Shown here in pieces: positions 22,651-34,150 of a DNA stretch of 64,000 nt. Position numbers and translations under genes: made by a program. Source of the DNA: Isoetes taiwanensis (Eukaryota > Streptophyta > Lycopodiopsida > Isoetales > Isoetaceae); assembly GCA_021234155.1 (NCBI GenBank), contig JAJEKV010000049.1:1021487-1085486 (forward strand), written 5' to 3'. Each line of letters opens with the position of its first letter. Position 1 is the first letter of the stretch. The notes beneath the pieces were generated by a model. That model saw only the letters and a list, made by a program, of their open reading frames with translations. It made no database searches and was not told the origin of the DNA.

Positions 22651-22894
22651 TTAAAGACGACTACATCTTCCTCCAACGAATCTGAAAATAACACAAATGG
22701 AGCTTCAAGTAGGGTCGACTGCCGGATTTGCACAGTTGGAGCTTCAAGTTGGGTCGGAAGCCCTCATTGCTTTCTCTTTTTCTGCATTCCTTGAAGGACA
22801 AGCAAAGCCCAGCTCCTTGAGAATCAAATCCTGGCCGAAATGTCCGCCACTGCTTTTAGGTAAAACTAGAATGGAAAAAACATGTTTGCCATCG

Positions 22895-23012
22895 CCAAAG
22901 ACGCCATAGCCCATCCGCCGGACCGCCATCGCCATAGCCATCCGGATCTGCCGGGGTTCCGCCATCGCCATGGCCGCCGGAACTACCATCGCCATAGCCA
23001 CCGGAACTACCA
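22895..23012 (+). repeat. GC-rich minisatellite (GCCATCGCCATAGCC unit)
   Basis: About six imperfect units of GCCATCGCCATAGCC, interspersed with CCGGAACTACC, run from about 22905 to 23012. On the minus strand they read as Ala-Met/Val repeats, which is an artefact of the unit length. CpG content is much higher than in the surroundings. Confidence 0.65.
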
Positions 23013-23689
23013 TCGCTTATAGCTCGCTGCTGCTCAAGATAACGCCATAGCTTGCGAGAGAAAGAAACACAAGATGCACAATGGCCGGATAATCTCGGAT
23101 TTCAATCTCGGCCCTTCATTTTAGTAGCCAAGAATATCATAGGACTAGGATCAACATCTATACCATTCATCTTTGAGTTAATCGAACCGCTAAATAAAGA
23201 TCAATAAGATCTAAGGACTCGGATCAAGATCTCAGGCCGATCTATCTCGCCTTTGACAAAAATCACGCCGATATATAAAATATTATTTTATTTTCCACGC
23301 CTAGCAAATTCATTATTTTATGGGAAAATTATAAAAATACCCCCAGTATTTTCACAAATTGTTAAAATGCCCCCTGCCCGCTAAGAATACCCATGTTTTG
23401 CCCCCGAGATTTAATTATTAAAATGCCCCCGCCTAAGTGCAACCTTTTGTGTTTTTTTTTTTTAAGTTTTAACCATTGTTAAACCATTAAATTATCACGA
23501 TAAACAATGGATACACCAAAATGTGCAAATACGTGCACATGCCGCTGGTTCGATCAAGCCCAAGCTCGAACCTAATAAGCTCCAATGAACGAAGCACATG
23601 CGCCTAAATCATATGCAAACCATAACCCAACATCAAGAAACCAAAGAGCCTAGTCGCCGCCATCAGACATATTTGAAAAGGCAGCCAAC

Positions 23690-24235
23690 ATGCCACCTAG
23701 GCTCAAACATGCCAAGGTGGCTCAAACATGCCAAGATGGCTCCAACATGCCACCTAGGCTCCAACATGCCAAGGTGGCTCAAAAATGCCAAGGTGGCTCA
23801 AACATGCCAAGGTGGCCACCTAGGCTCCAACATGCCACTTAGGCTCAAACACGCCATCTAGGCTCAACATGTCAAGGTGGCTCAAACACGCCATCTAGGC
23901 TCAAACACGCCCACCTAGGCTCCAACATGCCTAGGTGGCTTAACCATGCCACCTAGGCTCGAACGTGCCTAGGTGGCTCAAACATGCCACCTAGGCTCCA
24001 ACATGAAAAGGTGGCTCAAACATGCCCACCTAGGCTCCAACATGCCAAGGTGGCTCAAACATGCCAAGTGGGCTCCAAAATGCCACCTAGGCTCCAACAT
24101 GCCGAGGTGGCTCAAACATGCCACCTAGGCTCCAACACGCCACCTAGGCTCCAACATGCCAAGCTGGCTCAACCATGCCACGTGGGCTCCAACATGCCAA
24201 GGTGGCTCAAACACGCCACCTAGGCTCCAACCGTA
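23690..24235 (+). repeat. Minisatellite of about 20-bp units
   Basis: About 27 units alternate between two forms: CATGCCACCTAGGCTCCAA and CATGCCAAGGTGGCTCAAA. CCACCTAGG and CCAAGGTGG are near reverse complements across the unit, so the array is rich in hairpins. A plus-strand frame stays open through much of it because units are often 20 or 40 bp, giving a repetitive peptide (GSNMPRWLKHAK type). I treat this as a non-coding by-product. Confidence 0.85.
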
Positions 24236-24730
24236 ATGATTGGATTGCATGTATGTTAAAAAATGGTGCTGCACGTAGTTATCTGCAACCTAGTTATCTG
24301 TAAAAACAACCACGTTTCGACCTCTGAAACGTAAACCATATGTGGTGCTAGGTTATTGTAGGGTTTACGTTATGGAGATCGAGTTTTGGTCGTTTGCACT
24401 TGGGACATGGTCAAGAAGTTGCAGTTGAAGACGCAAAGCAATAGGAACTGACGGACATGGGTTTGGATCTATTTTCCTTCCATTGTGGCAATTAGAAATC
24501 AAGAGCTAATTGTATACAGATTGTCTTGAATAGAAGCGCTCAAAAGAGTTGGAATTATTGACCTTGTCATAATTTCTAATGCATTCTAAAAACTTTACTC
24601 ATGTGGCTTGTCTTCCTCTCCCATGGCCACTAAATCATTGTGGGATACGCGTATATAAGGTGACACTTCTTAGGTGTGTTAGTTCATATGCATGCTTTTA
24701 TATGGATATGGTGTGTTAGAACCTCCAGGT

Positions 24731-24890
24731 TGTTTAAGAATAGAATAGAATAGAATAGAATAGAATAGAATAGAATAGAACAGAATAGATTTTTTATCGT
24801 TCACGGAGACAAATTGGCCTATGGGATCCAAACAAAAAGAGAGCAGCAAGCGCATTACTGTCAGGATTTAAGGCAACCAATCTTTATCCA
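24731..24890 (-). mobile_element. LINE-A 3' end with (TTCTA)n tail
   Basis: The plus strand shows TAGAA repeated about ten times (24737-24788), followed by TTTTTTATCGTTCACGGAGAC and GGCCTATGGGATCC. Read on the minus strand, this is the LINE-A 3' end (GGATCCCATAGGCC, then CGATAAAAAATC) closing in a TTCTA microsatellite. The copy is short and lacks coding sequence. LINE-A copies in this window end in different simple repeats. Confidence 0.7.
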
Positions 24891-25004
24891 AATGTATGCA
24901 AAAAGGCATCAATTACATGAGGATCCCTAAAGCAAAATGAGGTAGTTGCACTCAGATCTAAATATCTCGAGCTGCGTTGATCTTGTTCAAATGATTTTTG
25001 GAGG

Positions 25005-25765
25005 AGAACCAGCGAAAAGTTGTAGTGAAATGTATGAAAAAATTTGGCTCAATTTGGATTGAAATGTCTGAGAAAATTGAGTTCAAAGTTGGAGGAAAAT
25101 TTGGCCAGTGCACTACCTTGGAACAAAACAATGTCTGCACACTCAAATGATGATATCTCGAGTTTAACTAAACAATTTTGCATGAATTTTAAAAGACTAT
25201 CAGAGAAAAGTTGTAGGAACATGTGGGAAAAAACTTTGCCGAATTTGGAACTGGGATGATGGAGAAAAACGAGTTTAAAGTGGATCCGAAATTTTGTCAG
25301 TGAACTGTCACAGAAAATCAGCAAGTAGTTTTTTGGATCATCAAGTAGTTTTTTTGCACAACTTCAACTAACACAGGTTTAAATATGTCCTAATATAATG
25401 TTGACCATCAACCTGGCTGGCTTAACAATCAAACACAAGAAGCCAACTTGAAACTATGGTCAAATTGGGGTTAGAACCTCCAGATCACTTAAGGCGATCA
25501 ATCTATGCAAGAAAATTTCAATAGGATAGCTCAAAAGTTCATATGTTCATACCTTTCCCATTTCTAGAAAATGGTAGCAGTACTCAAATCGAGGTGGCAT
25601 GCGGAGATAAATTGATTCTTGATTATTGATTACTCACACTGATAGAGAAAAGTTGTTGGAAAGCAATGGTGAAAACTTTGGCCAATTCTGAGCTCAGATC
25701 TCTGAGATATTCGAGTTCAAAGTCGATTGCAAAATTTGGTCAATGAAAGCCAAAATAAATGAGGA
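25005..25765 (+). repeat. Diverged tandem repeat, three copies
   Basis: Each copy carries GAGAAAAGTTGTNGGAA or a close variant, then GAAAANTTTGGCC/NAATTTGG, then GAGTTCAAAGTNGATNNAAA and ATTTGGTCAGTG. Copies lie at about 25010-25115, 25200-25310 and 25640-25745. On the minus strand they give Phe/Leu-rich frames that repeat in step. No known protein or transposon was recognised. Confidence 0.55.
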
Positions 25766-25974
25766 TTTTGAGTTGCTAATGGAGTTTTGAGAAATTCCAA
25801 AGCTGAGGTGTGCCAAAAGGAGTTGTGATATGGGGCAAGTGGTCAAATTTGTGCAATCGATTTGCAAAACACATCAAGAATAGTCTCAAACAACATGCAA
25901 ATGTCTGCAATATGAGTTTGGACTAGTTTATTTTGAAAATTTTGAAGCATATAAGTACGAATGGTTGCTATGAG

Positions 25975-26435
25975 AGATTGCAAAATTTGTTCTTTGCAAA
26001 AATTATGGAAGATGACATGGCATGTGTATGATGAGGTGGTAAAGATGAGTGAGCTGAGGTGGCAAAAGATGAACGGGTGGAAAAGCAAAGAATTTGCCTA
26101 GAGAACTATGGTGACATGGCATTCCTTTGGATAGTGTGCTATGTGGCATGATGACTAAGCATTTATGCACTTTAGATAGAAAAATGACTAGGTCAATTAA
26201 AAGAAAAGGGAGATTTCTTTAGTGTAATAAGTAGGTAATAGTGGCAAGCAAGATGATGTGGCACTGGAAATGATGAGGTGCCATAAGAGAGAGAAACCAA
26301 ACTTCTTTCTTTTTGAAAATGTGACTTTTACAAAAGTTATAGGTGATGACATGGCATGAGCATGCGAGATGGCAACTATGAGTGACATGGCAAAAGACGA
26401 AGGGATAGAAAAATGAAGAATTTGCCTCGGCAATT
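25975..26435 (+). repeat. Diverged direct repeat of about 110 bp
   Basis: GATGACATGGCATG, AGATGAGTG/ATGAGTGACATGGCAAAAGA and AAAGAATTTGCCT occur in the same order at about 25985-26100 and 26325-26430. TGGCATGATGACTAAGCATT and similar words between them hint at further decayed copies. No coding sequence. Confidence 0.55.
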
Positions 26436-26469
26436 TGCAACTTGTTAGAAGAAGCATATTCACCTACTG

Positions 26470-29250
26470 GGACCCCCTAGATTTTGTGGAGAATAACCCC
26501 CTACTGGGACCCCCTTCCTGGAGTGAAGTTATTTTGCTGCATATCATAGCATTGTTAGTATTGGTTACGTATCTCATAAACCAATTGGTTTTGGTTATTC
26601 CTCCTCTTCTTATTAGAATGAGTCTTTTAAGTGCACAAATAATAGCATAGGCTAGGTTCGGAAAATGGGTCATCCAAAAAATTTAGTGGTCCTTGTTGCC
26701 TTTCACCCCCTAGACCCATAGCTTGTTATAAAATAATTTTAAAATTCTCTTTAGTATTGCTTAGGACATGGATGTCAGGTTTTGATGATTTCTCTACACT
26801 CTTCTTATTATGCATACGTGATGCTTTCGAGAAGCTTGATATTCAGCACGTTGTGAATTCAATATTGAAACATGAGGTAACCAGGATTTTTCATGGAAAC
26901 TTAGTAATATCTCATATGGGTTAGTATTTCACGGGTTCTGACATCCATTGTCATGTCCAATAGCCTTGTTATGGATGGCTAGTGGTGACTCTCGCCTTAT
27001 TTGCTTTGTGCAGATTGTTAGGGTTTTCTATTCCCCTCAAATTATTCAATTTGTCACTAAACTTGTTGCATACATGTTTATTATTTGCTCTTTTTTTATA
27101 TGTGCCTTCTTCTATAGTTATTAGAAGTCATGTGGCTCTAGATACCACAACCATCTTATAGAATGTATAGATTTACATGAAGGGCTCAGAAGGCTAATGC
27201 ATCATTCTTGTTTGGTACGATTCAAGATCAACAATTGCATTAACTCCCTTTGTCGCACCTTGAAACCCCTCAGATTTGAATTGTGCTTGTCCTTTGATAG
27301 TTTATATGGTAGGCCCCGACACCCATCTTGGGTTCATGTCATATTTCGTGTAGCATTCCATGATTTGTATTTTCTCTAACAAATAGATTAAATAGTAAAA
27401 GCTTATGAGTTTGACTTAAAGTGGGCGGTTCAAATTGAATTGGTTTTGAAGGTCTCATGAGTCCTCGTGTATCTGCTCTCACCTTCGTAAATCAATTTAA
27501 AGTCGAGGGATGCGTAATTGCTATATAACTAGTAGAGCCAGAGAGATTATGTCTTATATCCTGTTGATTAGATTAAGGCATTTCAATATTAATGCAAAGA
27601 AGCTAGATTATGCAACAGGAAAGCCTAAATGGTCAAGCAAATTTGAAACAGAAAACAGAGTACCCAGGAGCAAGATGACCCAGGACTCCTATTTTGAATT
27701 GAAATGCAATGGTTCTATGGCAACATAGAACCATCATTCTTGGAGAAGACGGGCCCTTTTTTGGAACGTCTATTTTTTCCATAAGATCTTTTTTACAGAT
27801 TATATATCTCATCAGTTCTAGGTTTTCATCATCGGCCTTCCTCTTGAGCGTTCCATCTTTTTGTGTTTTGCCTTCCTACTTTTTGTGTTTCTTGAGCGTT
27901 CCATCTTTTTGTGTTTTGCCTTCCTACTTTTTGTGTTTGTAGTTTGTAGACGTAGGCTTCTTTTCATCTAGCAATCTGTAGTTTGTAGATGGGTTGCTTT
28001 TTCATTCTGCTTCTAGAAGATGGTCCTTTGCTTTTTCATGTTTGTTTCTAGAAGATTGTTCTCTTTTTTGCTCTTGCTTTCGTTCTCTGCTTCTCTCTGG
28101 GTTTTTGTTTCTTCTTGTACCATTTCGTTTTGCCTCATGGTTTGTTTCTTCTTATACCATTTCGTTTTGCCTCACGGTTATCAATTGCTCATGAGATTGT
28201 CTCATAAGCATCATGAATTTTACTTAGATCCATTTATCCATTGTGATGCTAAATAGAGTTTGTGAATAGTTTCCTGGACATTGCTTTTTTCTTACTCATT
28301 CTAAATCCCGAAAACATGATGTCTTGCCGGATCCTCGTTTTGTGTTTTTGTTGCATAATCAGTGACAAAATTTTCTTTAACTGTCTCCTGCTTTTTATAT
28401 TTGTACAGTCCAATTTCCTTTGATGAGCCCTGTGCTACAACGGTAACAACATATAGTTGGTGTCCAGCTGTGGTTCAAGCTAGTGACCGTTAAAATTTCA
28501 TCTATCTTGTTAGGCTAAAAATTATTAAGTTACTAGGTCGATTTTGCTCCTTCACGTCCACGTATGGATCTGTGAACACCTAATCCGTCTACCGGCTGTA
28601 ACGTGGGAAGCCCCAGAGATCCGGCTATCCTCTTCCTAAAATCGGCCAATTCGTTAGCAAATCTTCCTTCTGATCCAGACCCAAATCGTTTCTGCATGCA
28701 TTTCGCCCTAGAATGGGTAGTTCATCTCTCATGCCACTTTCGGGTAATGCCTCCATATCTAAACCTGTCGAACAGAGCAAAAAGATGCGGTTGTTTTTCC
28801 TCTAGCTTTAGTCTTCTAGCTTAATCAGTCGTCCTCTAGTTTCTATTTTTCTTCTGCCATGTTTAGCCTTAGAGCATAATTTAGCAGATTTGGCCTGTAG
28901 ATCCGGACTGTAAGCAGATTCAGCCTGTAAATCCGGAATTCGTGCATTGGATTTTTATTTCTTTTCCTATTATGAGTCGTTCTTAGCTTTGTCCTTTTTC
29001 TTAGCATGAGCTTTTTGTCTCTCCAGAATCGGTACTTACATGTCTACTTTTGTGATCTTTCTATTTAGAGCTTTATGTGCAAATCGAGGGTTGAAGCATG
29101 AATCTAGAGGCGAGGCCTGCTAGATAATTCTAAGTTTTCTATGGACCGATGGTCTTGCGTCAGATATCTTCTCTCGATTCTGTGCATGAGTGTTGTGTTT
29201 CAACTCGTATCTGTAGAAGCTTGATGCTACTCATGTCTATGCATCCAATT
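26470..29250. other. Intergenic, with small tandem duplications
   Basis: A 48-bp unit (CTTGAGCGTTCCATCTTTTT, GTGTTTTGCCTTCCTACTTT) is duplicated in tandem at about 27845-27940. A shorter unit around CCATTTCGTTTTGCCTCA repeats at 28118-28180. AGATTYRGCCTGTAGATCCG repeats at about 28880-28935. The stretch is pyrimidine-rich and holds no supported gene. Confidence 0.6.
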
Positions 29251-29289
29251 ATCTGCACCTTTCTTAAAGAGCAAATCGTTAAAAATTGG

Positions 29290-30390
29290 CTATGCATGCT
29301 TTGAAAGCATCATCCAGAATCGTCTGATTGCTATGTTCCATGCCTTCTGCATGCACTTAGAGTTCCAGGCAGTGCCATGGCAGCAAGGCACTGGTTTCTC
29401 CATTTTAATACTTTCAAGGGTAGCTTTATAAGCATCTGCTTCAGCTTTTAGAAGCTCGTTTTCTAAGACCTTCATTCTCATGTCCTCATTCTCTTCTGCC
29501 AGCTTCTTCTTCTCCCTATTAATAATCTTAAGCCGCTTCAATGCCATATCCACCCGTGATTCCTAACTTTTCTTTCTCTCCGAGGCTACTTTTTTTACGC
29601 CTCCATATATTTTGTTGTCGGGTTCACATTGCTCACCTTCTAGCCTATACGCAATCATTTAGATAATCTTGAATCCTAGCATCACATTCTACTTTCATGG
29701 ATCTCACCAGTAAGTCTGCTTCCTCAACTCTTTGTTCCATGTTGATAAGTTTACCATCCCATTCTTTCTTTCCAGCTTAAAATTTTTATAGCTTTTGCTG
29801 GCCTCCGAGTATAGCCTTTCCTTTTTATCATGCATGAGTGAAATTTGTTGCATTAGATGCTGTATTTTATTCTCTAGTTGGCGTGACATGCCTAGTTTTT
29901 CCACACATGTCCGCTCATGGAGCTGTTCAAACTTTGACTTTCTATTGCCTCATTCAAACATGTGTTCATGTGTCCTCTCTCTTTGTTGTATTCCTTATGT
30001 CTCTTGTCAAGTTCTATTTCTAACCTTGAAACCTCACTTTCAACTTAAGCGAGAGATGATACTGATGATTCAAATCGGTGATTTGCAACTGATAAGTTCA
30101 ATCTCATTTATTTGCGTGTCTTTAATATGGCCTACTAATGCTTTTATGTTTTCAAGATGTCCCTGTGGCTTCATCTTCCATCCGCTTTATCTCCAACTCA
30201 AACTTCTCATTTGCTCATTATAGACCTTGCATCTTTCTTCTAAATCGGATTTCTTGGTTTTCGAGTGCTTCAAGTTCTTTCCTTATATCATTGTTCTTAT
30301 TAACAAGTTCAATAGCATGGATTCCCAACTCTCCATTTTTGAACCTTTATGCTTCCTTCTCCTCCATGCAGCAAATTAGGTGTTAGTATA
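29290..30390 (-). pseudogene. Decayed coiled-coil protein gene
   Basis: Minus-strand pieces have heptad-rich coiled-coil character: ELVNKNNDIRKELEALENQ near 30310-30260, LENKIQHLMQQISLMHDKKE near 29880-29830, and LKRLKIINREKKKLAEENED near 29545-29490. They are separated by frame changes and stop codons (for example around 30230, 30150 and 29930). One ancestral Glu/Lys-rich coiled-coil gene running from about 30.4 to 29.3 kb is the simplest reading. No conserved domain outside the coils was recognised. Confidence 0.45.
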
Positions 30391-30399
30391 CCTGTGTTC

Positions 30400-32000
30400 T
30401 AAGGTCATCTGGCCCCAGTTTTGCTTGTAGAATTTGCAATGTCGTTCATCCGGCCCCTTTGTTTTGCTTGTAGAATTTGCAATGTCGTTTGTTCATCTTA
30501 AACGCTAAGAGAATATGCCTCCATTAATGAAAGTGCAATTGCTATTGCATAACTAGCTGCAATCTATAAGGTTCATCATATTTGTCAATTTTACAAGAAG
30601 TTGTTCGACACATGCAAAAATAATAGTTGGACATGTATTGCTCATATGGAATACATGTGCCTTTTGCTCAGCACATGCATATGTCTCATCACCTATTGCA
30701 GATTTGAGAATAACCTCTTGCCAAACTCTAGTTTTTTTCTCTCAGAATATTCCAAATCTCGACTATCATTTTTGAATCTAGATTCCTCTTCTTTTCAGGC
30801 GCTTGCACTATAGACTTCAAAGAAGGTATTCTTTGTGCATACAGACTTCTTCATCATGATCATGCACTATTAGCAGATTTAGGAACCGAGATAGTTGAAC
30901 TTTGATAGTTGAACTTTGATAGTTGAACTTTGCTTCACCGCATCGCCTTCATCCCAAAGACCTTATGATCATTTTCGCTCTCCAAACTTGGTTATGCATG
31001 TATCTTGAACTCTCCCTTGGTCTTGACATCTCATCTCACTTCTTGTTCAGACCACAATTTGGTCCATTTGCAATTTGGCCTTCCGTAAATTCTCTCCGGA
31101 TTGCTCGATTGTGCCTCGCAGACTATCTTTTCGTGTTCACTCGAGGCAAATACTCTTCGTAGTTTTCTCGAGAGGCAAATGTTCTTCGTGACTTTTCCCC
31201 GAGGCAAATGCTTCGCGAACTATAATTTCGCGGCATTTTTTGACTTTGCAACCTTCTTTGTACCATTGACACGGAATGCATATTATTGGATCCATCATGC
31301 CGTGATGTTTTTTGGCTTTGCAGAAATGTTTCTCTGCTCTCTCACTGCACTTGAATCAATTCCTTCTTTAATATCAAGTCTGGATGGTTTCTTGAGCATT
31401 CTTTTGTGTTTTATCTTCCTATTTTCCTTCTTCTAGATATGTGTAGATTATTTGCTAAGTTCTCTAGCTATGATCAGAATCATTAATACCTTCAGATTAT
31501 TTCTCTTGTCAATCTCAGACAGCCTAGTGCTTAAGTAGATTTAAATCTTAAATGGGTAAAGAATGTCTATCTAGTCTTTAACACTTTGCATGTTTTTCTG
31601 CCTTGCTTGCTTCAGAATTGCTTGTAGAATTGCTCTAGGTTTCAGAGCTTTTAAATCTCACGTGTTAACCGACTAAGCTATGCCATTATCGCAATATATA
31701 TTTCGGCCTGTCTTGTTCATTTATATTATATCATACTGATTTATTTTTGTCATTTACTTTCTCTAATGTCTCTTTAGTTTTCTAGTTGGAACCTGGTTTG
31801 TTAACCCAGTGACCCACTTTTGACTTGTTGGGAACTATAGTTTTATTCTGGTTCAAAGTTATATGAGACCATAGTTTTATTCTAGATTAGATGTCAAACC
31901 ATAATTTATATTATCTCTCCTAACGTTTGGCTGGGCATAGTTTTATTCTAAAATTTTTATCTCTAGAACCATAGTTTTATTCTAGATGTTTTTGCGTTCT
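30400..32000. other. Intergenic, AT/pyrimidine-rich
   Basis: GATAGTTGAACTTT is repeated three times at about 30895-30930, and CATAGTTTTATTCTAGA three or four times at 31835-31990. No supported gene. This DNA abuts the broken left edge of the LTR element at 32003. Confidence 0.5.
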
Positions 32001-32002
32001 TA

Positions 32003-32670
32003 GTGTGGGCAAGGCATGGGCTCGACACTCGTGAGGTGGTGAATATGACCTTCCATTGAGTTCAAGTCGAATACGGGCAGTGGCCCTCTAGTCACCTTGA
32101 GTCAGCATGTAGATCTCTGGAGGGAGAGATCCCTACCTGCCCCATCGGAACTGGGGAGATGCAACCCAGGATATAGCCCCCTTGGCTATGCATCCGGCGG
32201 GCTACAGTCAGGTCCCAACACTTTTCAGCCTACTCTGCAAAGTGTGCACAGGAGGGGCGGATGGAGTGGACAACCCAATGCCATGTTCTTATGCCAGCCA
32301 AATCCATTGCCATGAATTCTGTCTGCAATGACCTCTGGAGACCCAAGCTTGTCAGTCCATCCCTGTGTCCGAGCCTTGGGTAGGATTTCCTCTATGCATT
32401 GTGCTGATCATTGTCTTTTGCAGATGTGATGTGCCACCCAGAAGGGTGGGTATATGTGTTGCTCTTATATACTGACATGTATGTTTACGCTTCCGCAGCT
32501 AGGTAGGCCCTGAGGGAGACGGGGTACAATGACCCTTTCACTCTTCCCACTGGAACCCGTCACGGTTGCAGTGTTATGTGAAGGGCCCTGTATCGGCATG
32601 GAGCTGGTATGGGGGAAGAACTCCTGTTTGTATACGGTGAGTGCACCGTATACGAGTAGGGGACGTCACA
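32003..32670 (+). mobile_element. Truncated 5' LTR of the LTR retrotransposon
   Basis: This 668-bp segment matches the 3' part of the full LTR at 42088-42757, starting at GTGTGGGCAAGGCATGGG and ending GGGGACGTCACA. The end CGTCACA is the inverted form of the TGTGACG that opens the other LTR, the short terminal inverted repeat of an LTR. About 1,036 bp of the 5' side is missing: sequence upstream of 32003 is unrelated. Differences from the 3' LTR include several 1-3 base indels (for example near 32170-32215), so the element is not new. Confidence 0.8.
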
Positions 32671-32671
32671 G

Positions 32672-32684
32672 TGGTATCAGAGCA
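32672..32684 (+). other. Primer-binding site for initiator tRNA-Met
   Basis: TGGTATCAGAGCA starts one base after the LTR end. TGGTATCAGAGC is complementary to the 3' end of plant initiator tRNA-Met, the usual primer for plant LTR retrotransposons. It fixes the LTR boundary and the orientation of the element (plus strand). Confidence 0.85.
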
Positions 32685-32751
32685 ATGTTCTTGGAGACCA
32701 AGAGCAAAGCACTGACCATGCTCCCAGTAGTACTAACTTGATAGGATCCTC

Positions 32752-33115
32752 AAACCTCGAGAAATGGGAAATTTTTCCTCATTTTTGTAGTATATGCTAA
32801 GCTATCAAACCTCGAGAAATGGGAAATTTTTCCTCATTTTTGTAGTATATGCTAAGCTAGCAACAGTTAAAGTGAATTAGTAGCAGTTAAAGTGAATTAA
32901 TAGCAGTTAAAGAAGCAGTTAAAGTGAATTAGTAGCAGTTAAAGAAAAAAATTAGTGAGCCAAATAGGATGGTCTCACACGTCGCGCCAGAGCCGATGTT
33001 AAAGTGAATTAATAGCAGTTAAAGAAGCAGTTAAAGTGAATTAGTAGCAGTTAAAGAAAAAAATTAGTGAGCCAAATAGGATGGTCTCACACGTCGCGCC
33101 AGAGCCGATTTCTAA
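32752..33115 (+). repeat. Nested tandem duplications in the retrotransposon leader
   Basis: A 62-bp unit starting CAAACCTCGAGAAATGGG is duplicated at about 32752-32875. AGCAGTTAAAGTGAATTA then repeats several times. A unit of about 113 bp ending in GTCTCACACGTCGCGCCAG plus AGCCGAT is duplicated at about 32887-33000 and 33000-33112. Copies are almost identical, so amplification was recent relative to the LTR divergence. Confidence 0.8.
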
Positions 33116-34150
33116 AATGTGGAAACCTGTCTGGGCGCAACGTGTGAGACATTGATCTGAAAACAGTTTAAAAAGTCAAAAAAATTTAGAAAAGTAACTT
33201 AGTAATTCGAATTTCAGCCTAGGAATTAGCTTTCTAATCTATTTAAACCTCATCTTAAAAGAATTCCCACAGTAGCGGGAATTGAACCTCCCACCCACAG
33301 GGTTGAACCCCCTCCAAACCCCCCCGTGCCAACCACTGAGGGCGGGCATCGTTTGTGTTTGAATTATAATTTTTAATTAGATTTAAGCTTTAATAATGTT
33401 GGATAATATTAATTGCCAAGCCTTAGACTTAGAACCAAGACCCTTAAGCTAGATAGAGACAGCATCTCGATAGACACCAAGCCTCCGATCGACATGACGC
33501 GCACCAAACAGACCACTCGACTCCCTCGACAAGGCTTAAATAACCTTGGAGGCCAAGGAGGTGAAGGAAACAAGAAGAGGAGAGGGCGTAACGAGAGCCG
33601 GAGGCCGGGGTCAAGAAGCAAAGCAGAGCGTAAGCTGGTCCAACATTTTGAAGACTCAACAACAAGACAAGACACACCAAGGGAGTAACTCTAATGAAGA
33701 AAGATATGCACTTACCAATCATATCAAAGGAGAACCTTATTAATTTCGTAAATGATAAAATTTGTTTAATACAACGTGTTTTAGAGTAAATTATAACTGT
33801 ATAAAGTTACTTAATTAAGTTAAGTTATAGAATTCTAGCTTTTGTTTTAGTCAAATTGGAGCTTTTGAGCAAAATTGAGACGATGTCTCACACGTCGCGC
33901 CAGATGCATTTTTCTAGATTTTAGGAATCGGCCGGGCGCGTGTGAGACCATGCCCAAAAAAAAATGCCCAAAACAGCTCCAAATCGACCAAGTAAGGGGT
34001 CAATTCTGCCTAACTCGATGAGTTTAGTGGAATTACAGCCTTAGATCACTTAAATTGAGTAAGCCTAGCCCAATTAGGACCCATGTCTCACACGTCGCGC
34101 CAGGACAGATTTCTACATTCTCAAAATCGGTCTCAAGCTAACGCGAGACC
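32968..34150. repeat. Recurring hairpin (GTCTCACACGTCGCGCCAG arm)
   Basis: The arm GTCTCACACGTCGCGCCAG occurs at about 32971, 33084, 33886 and 34083. Its reverse complement follows about 50 bases after two of them: GGGCGCAACGTGTGAGAC ends near 33152, and GGGCGCGTGTGAGAC ends near 33950. The fourth has a decayed second arm (ACGCGAGACC). The loops share TTTCTA. These are foldback units of about 66 nt dispersed along the first 1.5 kb after the PBS and could act as structured RNA elements of the retrotransposon. Confidence 0.7.
33275..33350 (-). ncRNA. tRNA-like sequence with A and B boxes
   Basis: On the minus strand, GCCCGCC (33347-33341) is followed by CTCAGTGGTTGGCAC, resembling an internal promoter A box, and about 40 bases later by GGTTCAATTCC (33288-33278), a near-perfect B box inside a T-arm-like stem (GGGAGGTTCAATTCCCG). 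The 3' acceptor strand complementary to GCCCGCC is missing and the anticodon region is G-rich and distorted. This is a tRNA-derived relic, such as the head of a SINE or a degenerate tRNA copy, not a functional tRNA gene. Confidence 0.4.

Noticed and set aside
23598-24223. Repetitive open frame GSNMPRWLKHAK as a repeat protein.
   Set aside because: The frame survives only because minisatellite units are near multiples of 20 bp. The frame breaks wherever unit length changes.
33494-33535. MTRTKQTTRLPRQ resembles the histone H3 tail (ARTKQTAR).
   Set aside because: Similarity covers about eight residues, the in-frame sequence starts upstream of this Met, and no other H3 sequence follows. A basic Gag-like or chance frame is more likely.
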